This document shows, in pieces, positions 29,999 through 37,970 of a stretch of DNA of 64,000 nt. The notes under the pieces were generated by a model. The model had not been told where the DNA came from. It did no database searches and was given only the letters and a program-made list of their open reading frames with translations. Position numbers and translations under genes: made by a program. Position 1 is the first letter of the stretch, and each line of letters opens with the position of its first letter. Where the stretch lies: assembly GCF_003934165.1 (NCBI RefSeq), contig NZ_RKST01000001.1:124001-188000 (forward strand), written 5' to 3'. The stretch is from Borborobacter arsenicus (lineage in GTDB: Bacteria > Pseudomonadota > Alphaproteobacteria > Rhizobiales > Rhizobiaceae).

Positions 29999-30682
29999 AT
30001 GACCATCACCAGCAATCAAAGCATGCAGCAGCCGATCGACACCGTCATCCATGGCGACTGCATCGACGTCATGAGCCGGATGGAATCCGGGTCGGTCGAC
30101 ATGATCCTGACCGACCCGCCCTACATCACCCACTATCGCTCGCGGGATGGCCAGACGGTGCGGAACGACGACAACGACCGCTGGCTCGCGCCGGCCTTTG
30201 CCGAGGCCCATCGCGTCCTCCAGCCGGGCGGGTTCTGCATCAGCTTCTACGGCTGGAACCAGGCCGACAAGTTCCTCGGCGCCTGGCGCGCCGCAGGGTT
30301 CCGCCCGGTCGGCCACATCATCTTCCGCAAGCGATACGCCTCAGCCGGTTGTTTCCTGCGCTATCATCACGAACAGGCCTATCTCTTGGCGAAGGGCCGC
30401 GTGGAGCTTCCGGCTATTCCGATCCCGGACGTGATCGACTGGCGCTACGAGGGAAACCGACTCCACCCGACCCAGAAGCCGGTATCGGTCCTGACGCCGC
30501 TGATCGAAGCCTTCAGCAAACCCGGCGAGATCGTCCTCGATCCATTCTGCGGGTCCGGCTCCACGCTGGTGGCTGCACAGGAGCTCGACCGCCGCTTCAT
30601 CGGCATCGAACTGGACGTTGCCCATCACGCCACCGCAACCCGCCGCGTCTCGGGCGCCACGAACAGGATTCTGGCCGCGTGA
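29999..30682 (+). CDS. Orphan DNA adenine methyltransferase (beta class)
   Basis: A 227-aa enzyme starting at ATG 29999 behind CAGGAGAAAAGAAA. Motif IV DPPY (39-42) comes before motif I DPFCGSGST (181-189), the order of beta-class N6-adenine or N4-cytosine methyltransferases; DPPY favours adenine. HPTQKPVSVL is the typical linker to motif I. No restriction endonuclease is adjacent, so it is orphan here. On a mobile element it may protect incoming DNA from host restriction or regulate element genes. Target sequence unknown. Confidence 0.92.
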   Translation: MTITSNQSMQQPIDTVIHGDCIDVMSRMESGSVDMILTDPPYITHYRSRDGQTVRNDDNDRWLAPAFAEAHRVLQPGGFCISFYGWNQADKFLGAWRAAGFRPVGHIIFRKRYASAGCFLRYHHEQAYLLAKGRVELPAIPIPDVIDWRYEGNRLHPTQKPVSVLTPLIEAFSKPGEIVLDPFCGSGSTLVAAQELDRRFIGIELDVAHHATATRRVSGATNRILAA

Positions 30683-30767
30683 GCGGCCACTTTCTCCCGA
30701 GCATCGTGCAGGGGACCGGCCGTGCCGCTTCCCTCTCAGCATCGGCTGGCGCACTACAGGCGCGTGT

Positions 30768-31280
30768 TCAGGTATCGGCCTGCAGCGCGTTCTCGAAGGG
30801 CTGCTTGTAGACGCGCTCAAAGACCTTCCTGCAGTCGGCATTCTCGTCGAAAACGGCATCATCGCCGACGATCCGTCCCGTAACGGCCCACCACGCCCCC
30901 GGATCGATGGCGGCGATATTGAATTCGAGCTGAGGAAACTGTCGGCCAAGCTCACGATAAACCGGCTCAGGGAAGGCGGATGCCGTGATGAACTCAAAAT
31001 GCAGATATCGGGGCCGGCGAACGATAATCGCAGTGTCGAGTGCATCCCGTTTCGTTCCCCAGTGGCGCCTGTATAGCGTGTCCCGGTCGCCAGCGCCGGC
31101 CGCAGCATCGAGGACCGTGGCGTCGATCGGGATCACCGCTTCGAAGTCGAGCTCAAGCTCATCCGCGTTGTTATCCTCATCGTCGTGACATCGCTCGACG
31201 TGGAAGCATTTTGAGATGAACCGGCCGATCTCGTTCTCCGGTCCCCTCACGACTACAGTGTTGGCCACCCAGTTGGGCAT
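30768..31280 (-). CDS. YubB/DUF1281-like ferredoxin-fold protein, copy 1
   Basis: A 170-aa protein starting at ATG 31280 (MPNWVANTVVVRGPENEIGRF). It shares with the protein at 33149 an N-terminal strand ending in VxGPE, an acidic middle section, a W-G-x-K segment (HWGTKRDA) and a C-terminal AFPEPVYRELGRQFP stretch. This resembles the plasmid-borne YubB ferredoxin-like family (DUF1281), whose function is not established. It is the last gene of a leftward block that starts near 34.6 kb, convergent with the methyltransferase. Confidence 0.75.
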   Translation of the reverse strand: MPNWVANTVVVRGPENEIGRFISKCFHVERCHDDEDNNADELELDFEAVIPIDATVLDAAAGAGDRDTLYRRHWGTKRDALDTAIIVRRPRYLHFEFITASAFPEPVYRELGRQFPQLEFNIAAIDPGAWWAVTGRIVGDDAVFDENADCRKVFERVYKQPFENALQADT

Positions 31281-31397
31281 GTCTTCAGTTCCTTCCCTTT
31301 CGCAGGCTGATGCGGCCTCTGCGATCGCGCGACTGGTATGACCCCGCACGATGGCCGCATATGACCGGCCTGCGCGACGCGATCACCTGAAAGCGTA

Positions 31398-31880
31398 TCA
31401 TCCCATCAGCACGGGACCTCCCGCATCAATTCGGTCCCGCATGCCGCTTTCGACAAAAAGGCAGTTCGCCATATGATCAGCCATGAATTCGGTCCCTTCC
31501 CTGAGTGCTCCATTCAGAATCTGTGCCCACGCCATGGCCGAGTGGCGACAGACGGCTTGCCTGTAGGCCGTCCATGCAACCGTCGTGAAGCGTCCGACTC
31601 CGTCAGGGGATGACAGGCACTCGTGGAGAACGACGTAGGCTATGTGGAACATCGAAGGCAGCAGCCACCATTTTGCGAGGTCGCGATCTTCGAGTTCTGC
31701 TGCGGATACGACGAACTCATTGTAGACGATGGCGGGGCCTTCCAGGCCCGTCGAAGCCCTGATCGCAATTGCCTCGTCATCATTGGCCTGGATGAAAGCC
31801 ATGAATTCCCAGCCGTGCAGGAAGTAGGGTCGCGGGACGGGGTTGCTCGTCGGGCGGGCCAATATCATGTCAGCCTCCAT
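31398..31880 (-). CDS. Hypothetical protein of the element
   Basis: A 160-aa protein from ATG 31880 (MEADMILARPTSNP); ATG 31868 is a nearby alternative. It has a mixed alpha/beta look with several Trp, Cys and His residues (FLHGWEFMAFIQ, KWWLLPSMFHIAYVVLHE, ADHMANCLFVESGM), but no catalytic or DNA-binding motif I can name. It lies in the leftward block of unknown element genes, with 248 bases to the next gene start side. Base composition resembles neighbours. Confidence 0.55.
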   Translation of the reverse strand: MEADMILARPTSNPVPRPYFLHGWEFMAFIQANDDEAIAIRASTGLEGPAIVYNEFVVSAAELEDRDLAKWWLLPSMFHIAYVVLHECLSSPDGVGRFTTVAWTAYRQAVCRHSAMAWAQILNGALREGTEFMADHMANCLFVESGMRDRIDAGGPVLMG

Positions 31881-32128
31881 GGCGCGGAGATGGAGGCTGC
31901 AGTGACAGTACGAAGTCGGGCGAAATGGAACGGCCAGCCGACACACGGCCACCGTGTGAGCCGGTGCCCGTGGGAAGTTGACATATTTGGCAACGCATTC
32001 ATGCAAACCTCGGATTCTTGTGGATCGAAACGCTCGGGCCAGCAGGCGAGACCTGCGGCCAACAGGGCGGAAACATCTGCCATGCGGCGTCGAGGTTTCT
32101 TACGGGTCGAGCGACGCCGCCGGGAGCG

Positions 32129-32464
32129 TCAGCCGGCGCGCTCCAGTCCCGGCGCTTTCGCCATGCCCTCGCCATCGCCGAAGACGTGCCGCATGGCGAT
32201 AGCTTCTTCGGCGCAGGACACTGAGATTGCTCCTTGAATGAGGCGGCGCGGCCTGCCGCTTGCGACGATGTCCTCCAGGATAGCCCGGCCCTTCACGAGG
32301 ATCCGGTGCTCTCCGTCGCCTTCCAGGACGACTCCCAGAAAGACGTCGCAGACTTCGATGTGGCGCTTCAGCGCAGCCGTCTGTTCTTTGGCGGTCGGCA
32401 ATGTCGAAATGCGTAGTGACGTGGTGGCGGCCAGCCTGATGATGTCTGAGCTTTTTGCATTCAT
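32129..32464 (-). CDS. Hypothetical protein of the element
   Basis: A 111-aa protein from ATG 32464 (MNAKSSDIIRLAATTSL), behind GAGAGGAAATACCG, a good ribosome site. The middle part looks like two strands and a helix (CDVFLGVVLEGDGEHRIL, then GRAILEDIVASGRPRRLIQGA). No known domain is recognised. It sits between two other unknown genes of the leftward block and is probably co-transcribed. Confidence 0.6.
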   Translation of the reverse strand: MNAKSSDIIRLAATTSLRISTLPTAKEQTAALKRHIEVCDVFLGVVLEGDGEHRILVKGRAILEDIVASGRPRRLIQGAISVSCAEEAIAMRHVFGDGEGMAKAPGLERAG

Positions 32465-32592
32465 CGGTATTTCCTCTCGATTGTGTGGACCAGGATTCCG
32501 GCATCGCAAATTCGCAGCCGGCTGCATGGCCATTGCGGCGATGTTCTCAATCCTGGCGGCGAGCAGTCACCCGCCACCAGGATCGCTGCGCG

Positions 32593-33090
32593 TCAGGCGT
32601 AGGTCTGCCAGATGAACTCGCCCCGTTCTTCGAAGAACGCTGTCGTATCCTTCGAGTAGTCGCCGATGGGGAGCCGGTAGATCGAGAACCGCGTCCGCTT
32701 GGGCGGGTGGAGACGGACGACGTTGTCGGGCAGGCTTTCGATCTCAGCGGCCTTGTCCCTCTCGCGGTATTCTGCGAGCCGCGCGGAAAAATAGGCCCCG
32801 GCTTCCTCGGGCGTAATATCGCCCCCGAAATGCTCCATCATGGAGACGTAGCGTCCGCCGTTTTCGTCGTCGGCCATGACGAGGCAGCCATGGTCGCAGC
32901 CATAGTCGCGCAACGCCTCCTTGTAGTCACGCCACGGATCGCTTCCATAGCGGGCGCACAGGTCGGCAAGCGTGGTCCTGACGGAAATCTCGCCTGCGAC
33001 AAGATCGCGGTAGATGTCGTCAATCTTGGACAGACGGAACGCCTTCCTTCTGATGCGGTTGTTGGCGGCAGGCACTGTGGTGTCGATCAT
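32593..33090 (-). CDS. Hypothetical protein of the element
   Basis: A 165-aa protein from ATG 33090 (MIDTTVPAANNRIRRKAFRL), with AGGAG 8 bases upstream. It begins with a basic helix and a helix-rich section (KIDDIYRDLVAGEISVRTTLADL, split by loops), then DYGCDHGCLVMADDENGG, and ends with RFSIYRLPIGDYSKDTTAFFEE. No function is recognised. The pattern of a charged N-terminus followed by an acidic domain is compatible with a DNA-associated or anti-defence role, but nothing specific supports one. Confidence 0.65.
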   Translation of the reverse strand: MIDTTVPAANNRIRRKAFRLSKIDDIYRDLVAGEISVRTTLADLCARYGSDPWRDYKEALRDYGCDHGCLVMADDENGGRYVSMMEHFGGDITPEEAGAYFSARLAEYRERDKAAEIESLPDNVVRLHPPKRTRFSIYRLPIGDYSKDTTAFFEERGEFIWQTYA

Positions 33091-33148
33091 GATGAACTCC
33101 TGACTGATCGGTAGAAAACTGAAGGTGGCTGGGCAAAGGGCGGTACGG

Positions 33149-33859
33149 TCACGGCGGCGCCTCCTCCTCATGCGTCTCATCGAAACGGGATGTTCCGGCG
33201 CAGCCATCGTAGATATCGGCCATGCTCATACGCTCCAGGCGCACCTCGTCTCCGAGAACATGGCCCTGGATACCGATGCCCAGATCCGGATTGGCCGCTG
33301 TGATGTCGAAGCAGAGCGTCGGATAGATCAGGCCAAGCCTGCGAAACGCCGGTTCCGGAAAGCACCATGGCGTCTCGAACCCGAATTCCAGCAGCTCCGG
33401 CGTCTGCGCAACGATGAAGGTGGATGTCGGGCTCCATTTGACGCCCCAGTTCGCCAGGCGCCAGACATGGCCGTCGTGGTAGCCCGTCTGCTGAAATGCT
33501 GCGACGCGCTTCCGTGCAGCCGAAACGGCCGCCGGCGTCCGCTCATTGAGATGGGCGAGAAGCTCCTGCCGCGAACGGATGCCGGCAGCCTTCACCCAGT
33601 CGAACTCCCGCACGCGGTCAAACGTGAGCGACCAAGGATCTGCCGTCTGGTCGAGGTCGGCGCCCAGTGCGAGGAGAGCGAGGTCCGACTCGGAATCGCC
33701 CTCGATATCGCGCAGGACATCGGGCATCGGAACAATCGAACCGAGATCGAACTCGACCCTGCCGGTGCGCTTGTTGCATGCGAAGTGCGACTGACGGAAA
33801 GTCCCGAGATCCTTTTCCGGTCCGGTGACGAAGATATGGTTGTCGATGAAATCGGGCAT
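33149..33859 (-). CDS. YubB/DUF1281-like ferredoxin-fold protein, copy 2
   Basis: A 236-aa paralogue of the protein at 30768, longer in the middle. N-terminus MPDFIDNHIFVTGPEKDLGTF matches the VxGPE strand; the WGVKWSPTSTFIV segment and the C-terminal ETPWCFPEPAFRRLGLIYPTL give the rest of the fold. It starts 3 bases downstream of the previous gene (stop 33863), so the two are probably translated together. Family members occur on conjugative plasmids; their role is unknown. The W-G-x-K-W motif is the best family marker. Confidence 0.8.
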   Translation of the reverse strand: MPDFIDNHIFVTGPEKDLGTFRQSHFACNKRTGRVEFDLGSIVPMPDVLRDIEGDSESDLALLALGADLDQTADPWSLTFDRVREFDWVKAAGIRSRQELLAHLNERTPAAVSAARKRVAAFQQTGYHDGHVWRLANWGVKWSPTSTFIVAQTPELLEFGFETPWCFPEPAFRRLGLIYPTLCFDITAANPDLGIGIQGHVLGDEVRLERMSMADIYDGCAGTSRFDETHEEEAPP

Positions 33860-33862
33860 GGC

Positions 33863-34504
33863 TCAGGCAGCCTCCCGTTCAGTTTCGGCGATCTGCGCAA
33901 GGCGGATCGCGATCGCCTTGCGGACGAGCGCCTGACGCCGTTTCGGGCGAGCATCCGGAGCGTTGCGCCATTTGCGGGTGCGCAGGTCGATGGTACGCGG
34001 GAGCTTGAAATAGGCGATCTGGTAATCGTGGCCGCTCTGTGAGTACTGATGCAGCGTGGTCGAGGGTGCTTCACAGTCAGTGCTGATGTCGACCATATGG
34101 CCGTCCGGCGCGCCGATCAGGAAGGCCGCACAGTGAGGTGAGTGGTTCCAAGGTCGTTTCGTCTGCCCGAAACTGGGATCGAGGAGGATGTCACCAAGCT
34201 GAACCGCAAGGTGAGCGGGCCACTTGCCCTTGATCCTGGGTGAGGCGGGGTCGCCAATGGTAAGGATGTGGGGAAAGTCGCCGGTCAGCCGCCTGACATC
34301 GAGTCCGCTCCTGACCGCCACGGCGTCGGGGCGGCCGGACCGGTGGAGGATGTCGCGCAGAGAGAAGGCGGAGAAAATGCAGCGGTAGAGCGGCCACTCG
34401 TCCTCGCTATGCAACTGTGGTTCCGCCCGAATAGCGCTCCCGAATGCCTCCATCGCGGCAAGCCCGTCATTGAGATCGACAAGCTGCCCTTGCTGACAGC
34501 TCAT
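33863..34504 (-). CDS. Hypothetical protein of the element
   Basis: A 213-aa protein from ATG 34504 (MSCQQGQLVDLNDGL). The centre reads like a small beta-barrel enzyme core (WPAHLAVQLGDILLDPSFGQ, then HCAAFLIGAPDGHMVDI), which recalls transglutaminase-like folds in the ILDPSFGQ phrase, though the catalytic cysteine is not obvious. The C-terminus is basic (RPKRRQALVRKAIAIRLAQIA). It is the first well-supported gene of the leftward block and lies about 280 bases from the divergent XRE gene. No function assigned. Confidence 0.65.
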   Translation of the reverse strand: MSCQQGQLVDLNDGLAAMEAFGSAIRAEPQLHSEDEWPLYRCIFSAFSLRDILHRSGRPDAVAVRSGLDVRRLTGDFPHILTIGDPASPRIKGKWPAHLAVQLGDILLDPSFGQTKRPWNHSPHCAAFLIGAPDGHMVDISTDCEAPSTTLHQYSQSGHDYQIAYFKLPRTIDLRTRKWRNAPDARPKRRQALVRKAIAIRLAQIAETEREAA

Positions 34505-34655
34505 CGATGTTCATGAATGCAGTAGACGTGTACTTTTCCGTCGTCGGACGTTTCTCGATGGTGGGCAAGAGTGCGGGGAGAACAGGCAAAGAAGCGTGGA
34601 ACTGCCGTTCCAGCGCTTTCGTCATAGCCAGATTGTTGTTCGCCCAAATTCTCAT
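34467..34655 (-). CDS. Possible small leader protein of the leftward block
   Basis: A 62-aa frame (MRIWANNNLAMTKALERQFH) behind AGGAAGG, at a position where the leftward transcript should begin. It overlaps the start of the 213-aa gene by 38 bases. The ribosome site is better than that of the next gene, which suggests translational coupling or a leader. The sequence has no recognisable domain. It could be spurious. Confidence 0.35.
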   Translation of the reverse strand: MRIWANNNLAMTKALERQFHASLPVLPALLPTIEKRPTTEKYTSTAFMNIDELSARAACRSQ

Positions 34656-34670
34656 TGCGCCCTTCCTTTC

Positions 34671-34699
34671 GATTGTCTAAATATAGCTTTAGATAATCT
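34671..34699. promoter_or_regulatory. Palindromic operator candidate in XRE divergent region
   Basis: GATTGTCTAAA (34671-34681) and TTTAGATAATC (34688-34698) form an 11-bp inverted repeat with one mismatch. It lies in an AT-rich gap between the leftward block and the rightward XRE gene, about 85 bases from the XRE start. The position and the shape suit autoregulation by the XRE protein and control of both units. Confidence 0.5.
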
Positions 34700-34726
34700 G
34701 AATAGCAGAGTCAATGTGTTTTTTCA

Positions 34727-34752
34727 ATTATCTGAATGTATTGTTCGATAAT
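34727..34752. promoter_or_regulatory. Second operator-like repeat ahead of XRE gene
   Basis: AATTATCTGAA and TTCGATAAT form an imperfect inverted pair in the same gap. The core ATCTGAAT also occurs at 34696-34703, so two related sites may flank the promoters. Weak on its own; noted for use with the stronger site at 34671. Confidence 0.35.
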
Positions 34753-34783
34753 CGAAATTACAACGCAGCCAAAGGAGACGCGC

Positions 34784-35182
34784 GTGGAAGAGGACGTAGG
34801 ACATTTCATCAAGGAATGGCGGATGGAGGCTGAGCTGTCGCAGGGCGAGTTGGCCAAGCTGGCCGGCATGTCGCCCGCTGCCTTGAGCATGCTTGAAGCT
34901 GGCAAGGCCAGCTACTCGAAGCGGACGCTGGTGCCTATTGCGAAGGCGCTAGAGGTAACGCCAGGAATGTTGCTCGACAAGCATCCGCGACAAGTCGAAT
35001 CCGAACGGGGATCAGAATTCGCCGAGAGCATCCTGATGCTGCTCGAAAAGATCGAACCCGAGGATCGGGAACTGGCCTATGAGCTGCTCAAGTCAGTCGC
35101 CAGGCACAAGCCGAAAATCAAAAAGCCTGGTTTGGCAGGCTTGAACGAGCATCCGGTCTATGGGCTGAAGCGCAACGACTGA
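34784..35182 (+). CDS. XRE-family regulator of the element
   Basis: A 132-aa protein starting at GTG 34784 behind AAAGGAGA (6-base spacing), preferred over a longer in-frame start at 34736. The HTH is standard: FIKEWRMEAELSQGELAKLAGM, SPAALSMLEAGKASYSKRT, then LVPIAKALEVTPGMLL. A C-terminal helical tail may dimerise. It is the only rightward gene in this part and faces the leftward block and palindromes in its upstream gap, so it probably regulates itself and the block. It is convergent with the relaxase gene (22-base gap). Confidence 0.88.
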   Translation: MEEDVGHFIKEWRMEAELSQGELAKLAGMSPAALSMLEAGKASYSKRTLVPIAKALEVTPGMLLDKHPRQVESERGSEFAESILMLLEKIEPEDRELAYELLKSVARHKPKIKKPGLAGLNEHPVYGLKRND

Positions 35183-35204
35183 TGACGGGCGAACGTGCGA
35201 ATGT

Positions 35205-37859
35205 TCAGCTACCGTGCTCCAGCACGACGCCCGATCGTACGAATGCAGTGTCAAGGTGCGGCCGTCTTTCAACGGCCGAATGCGCACGGTTTGGCAGAAA
35301 CGTGTCGAAGGTGGAGGCCTTGGCCTGGGCTCTCGAAAGCCTCTCCGCCAGCCACTTCCGTCGCTCTTCTTCCGAAGAGTCGAGCGGATCGTCCTGTCGG
35401 TCGAGGGGGCGGTCGGCGGCGAGCCGCATATCGATGGCCGATCGGTCCATGATCAGCGTTGTGGCGTCCCGCGCTCTGCTGGACGCCACGTGGATGGCAT
35501 GGCGGTCGAATGCCGGATCGAGAAGGACGACGGCGCGATCGACGGTCATCCCCTGAGAGCCGTAGACCGTCGTGGCGTAGGCCCAGCCCAGACGCGCCCG
35601 TCCCTTCTCGTCGGCCAGATCGTCGGGGGTGAAGCAGATGCGCCGGCCTTCGACGGTCGCCTCGATAGTCAAGGCTGTTCGCCCACCAGCTTCATGTTCG
35701 GCGTCGGTGATTTTCGTGACGGTGCCGGTCGTGCCGTTCACGACGCCGAGTCTGTCACTGCGCGCGAGGAACCGGATGCGGTCGCCGGCCGCCAGATCGA
35801 TCTGCGTTTCGTGACCTGACGGCGTTGCCGTACGAATGGCTGCATCCGGGCCCGAGATCTGGCCGGCCTCTCTCAGATCGTTGCGTATGGCGCGCGAGAT
35901 GATGGCGACCTGGGCGTTGGTTCGGGCAATGATCAGGAACTGGTCCTGCGCTGCCGCTGCCATATGTTCCCGCCGCAGGGCCACGATGCGATCGAGGGCT
36001 GCCGCGTTCGTCTCCGTCTGAATCAGCTGCCCGCGATCGGCAAAGGCTGCCAGCGCGCTTTCGGCGTCGCCGCGGCCGAACGCCATGACGGCCTCCCGCG
36101 CCCATTCCTCGCGCTGACGGACAATGGTGTCGATGCGGTTCGCATTGATGGCGCGCGTAACCAGATCGAGACCCGGACCGGCGCCGATCGCCTGAAGCTG
36201 CCGCCGATCGCCGACAAGGATCAGCTTGGCATCCGTGCGATGGACCTCTGTCAGAAGAGCATGCATTTCGCGGGAGGACAGAAGTCCCGCTTCGTCGACG
36301 ACGAGAACGCTGCTGCGATCGAGGAACGGCCTGCCCTGCTTGAGGCGTTCCATCCAGGAGGCCGTTGCGCGCGACTCTATGCCGAGTTCGTCGCGCAGCG
36401 CATTTGCGACCCGCCAGGCAGTCGCTGCGCCGACCACTCGCAGACCGGTAGCGGAATGGGCGGCGACAATGGGAGCGAGCATCGTGGTCTTGCCGGAGCC
36501 CGGCGCGCCCTCCACGATGACAATCGCCGAAGACCCGGTCGCGGCCAGGGCAGCCTCCTTCTGTTCTGCATTGAGCGTCAGACGATTGCTTTCGTCGAAC
36601 AACGCTGACTGATCTGCAGGATGCCATGCCCGCGTTGCAAGATCGGCAGCAAGGCGGACGATCTCTCGCTCGATCGCGATCATTTCTGGCGTGGAATAGC
36701 GCGGCAGGCCGAGCGCATCCTTGCCGAGCTCCACGACAGCGCCATCGGCAAGCAATCGCTCCACTTCGGCATCGGCACGTTCGGCGGCAAGCCCGGTGCC
36801 GACAAGTGAGGCAGCGACTGACCCCAACAGCTCACGCCGGTCGATGACGCTCTCATGCTCGGTCAGATCTCGCGGCAGTGCAGCCATCTTCTCCTGAAGC
36901 AGGAGTTCGGCCTGCTCCGACGTAAGCGTGTTTCCATGGACGAACAGGCCTTGCGTAAACTGCTGCCCATCGAGGCCGATACCGACGGCAACCTCCCGCC
37001 AGGTCTCTTCCCGGGCCGAAGCTGAGCCTCCATTCTTGGCGTTGCGGGTTGCTCTGGTCACTGCGGCGGCGAGCGCTGCAGCCTCTGCGCTCGTCGTGCC
37101 GGCCAATCCCAGTTCCGCCTCGATCTCGTTGCGCCGGGCAGAGAAGTAGCGGATTGCGTCATCACCGACGCCGCGGAGCTCGAAGATACCGTTGCGGCCG
37201 ATCCGATCGATGCCAAAACCGATCGCCTGGAGTTCTGCGGCAAGCGCTGCGTGGTAGGTTGCGCCGGCCGCCATTTTCCAGTCACGCAGGATCTTGGAAT
37301 GGAGCGCCCCGACACTGCCATCGGTGCGTGTCGCCATGTTGAGGACGACGCAATGGGTATGCAGATTGGGATCGGCAAAGATTCGCTCGTCGGCATGGGC
37401 CGCCGGCCTGCTTTCGCCGTGCTGGAAGCATGCGGCAGACAGCGCAACATGTTCGATAATGGCGCCGTTCCTGCCACGGCGGGCGAACGCCGCCTCACGC
37501 TCCAGCAGGCCGAGCGTGACGCGAGCGGCCTTTGCCTGCGCGTCCTCGATCAGCGCCCGTGTTGCGGGATCGGCAAAAGCCCAGGCGAGCGAGACCGAGC
37601 GTGGCGCCGACAGCGTAACATCGAAAGCAGGCGTTCTGTCGAGGCGCCTGCCGGCCTTTGAGAGCAGGGAACTGCCATTCTCGTCATGCCCGAGGAACAG
37701 CCGTTCGAACTCATCGCGGTCGACCGACGCGCCATCCGCAAGGCCGAAGTCCTCTGCCGGCGCATACCAGATGCCGGCTGGTTCCTGTCCGCCGAGATAG
37801 TAATCCGACTGCCGCAGATAATAGCCCGATGCCGCCGCCGGGTTCCAGGTCGCCACCAT
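35205..37859 (-). CDS. MobF-family conjugative relaxase with helicase domain
   Basis: An 884-aa TrwC/TraA-type protein. The start is set at ATG 37859 (MVATWNPAAASGYYLRQSDYY), which puts the catalytic tyrosines (13/14 and 20/21) where MobF relaxases have them and has GGAGG just upstream; a frame open to 37952 would place them too late. The three-histidine metal site is DPNLHTHCVVLN. The helicase part has Walker A GAPGSGKTT and downstream VVDEAGLLSS, LVGDRRQLQ and the UvrD-like C-terminal YGSQGMTVDRA. It nicks and unwinds oriT DNA for transfer. Confidence 0.92.
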   Translation of the reverse strand: MVATWNPAAASGYYLRQSDYYLGGQEPAGIWYAPAEDFGLADGASVDRDEFERLFLGHDENGSSLLSKAGRRLDRTPAFDVTLSAPRSVSLAWAFADPATRALIEDAQAKAARVTLGLLEREAAFARRGRNGAIIEHVALSAACFQHGESRPAAHADERIFADPNLHTHCVVLNMATRTDGSVGALHSKILRDWKMAAGATYHAALAAELQAIGFGIDRIGRNGIFELRGVGDDAIRYFSARRNEIEAELGLAGTTSAEAAALAAAVTRATRNAKNGGSASAREETWREVAVGIGLDGQQFTQGLFVHGNTLTSEQAELLLQEKMAALPRDLTEHESVIDRRELLGSVAASLVGTGLAAERADAEVERLLADGAVVELGKDALGLPRYSTPEMIAIEREIVRLAADLATRAWHPADQSALFDESNRLTLNAEQKEAALAATGSSAIVIVEGAPGSGKTTMLAPIVAAHSATGLRVVGAATAWRVANALRDELGIESRATASWMERLKQGRPFLDRSSVLVVDEAGLLSSREMHALLTEVHRTDAKLILVGDRRQLQAIGAGPGLDLVTRAINANRIDTIVRQREEWAREAVMAFGRGDAESALAAFADRGQLIQTETNAAALDRIVALRREHMAAAAQDQFLIIARTNAQVAIISRAIRNDLREAGQISGPDAAIRTATPSGHETQIDLAAGDRIRFLARSDRLGVVNGTTGTVTKITDAEHEAGGRTALTIEATVEGRRICFTPDDLADEKGRARLGWAYATTVYGSQGMTVDRAVVLLDPAFDRHAIHVASSRARDATTLIMDRSAIDMRLAADRPLDRQDDPLDSSEEERRKWLAERLSRAQAKASTFDTFLPNRAHSAVERRPHLDTAFVRSGVVLEHGS

Positions 37860-37913
37860 CGCCGCCTCCACCATTGCTCCGGAGCCAGTGTGGCGGCCGA
37901 TGGCGTGGCCGCT

Positions 37914-37924
37914 GCCGTAACGAC
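37914..37924 (-). promoter_or_regulatory. Conserved upstream box, relaxase copy
   Basis: GCCGTAACGAC on the plus strand (GTCGTTACGGC on the coding strand) lies 55 bases before the chosen relaxase start. The same core occurs 58 and 59 bases before dcm and the ParA-like gene. It is probably an operator or promoter element of the transfer module. Confidence 0.5.
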
Positions 37925-37970
37925 CTTGCAGATCAGCGGCGCGAACGGTCACCGTGGCAGCGGATTGGCC

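Noticed and set aside
29398-30316. Open frames on both strands across 29398-30316, considered as genes before the adenine methylase
   Set aside because: Arg/Pro/Ser-rich translations, no ribosome site, and overlap with the methylase start, which has a strong site at 29999.
37860-37952. Longer N-terminus of the relaxase, starting at 37952
   Set aside because: It would push the catalytic tyrosines past residue 40, unlike MobF relaxases. GGAGG is just before ATG 37859, and the upstream box is at the shared distance.
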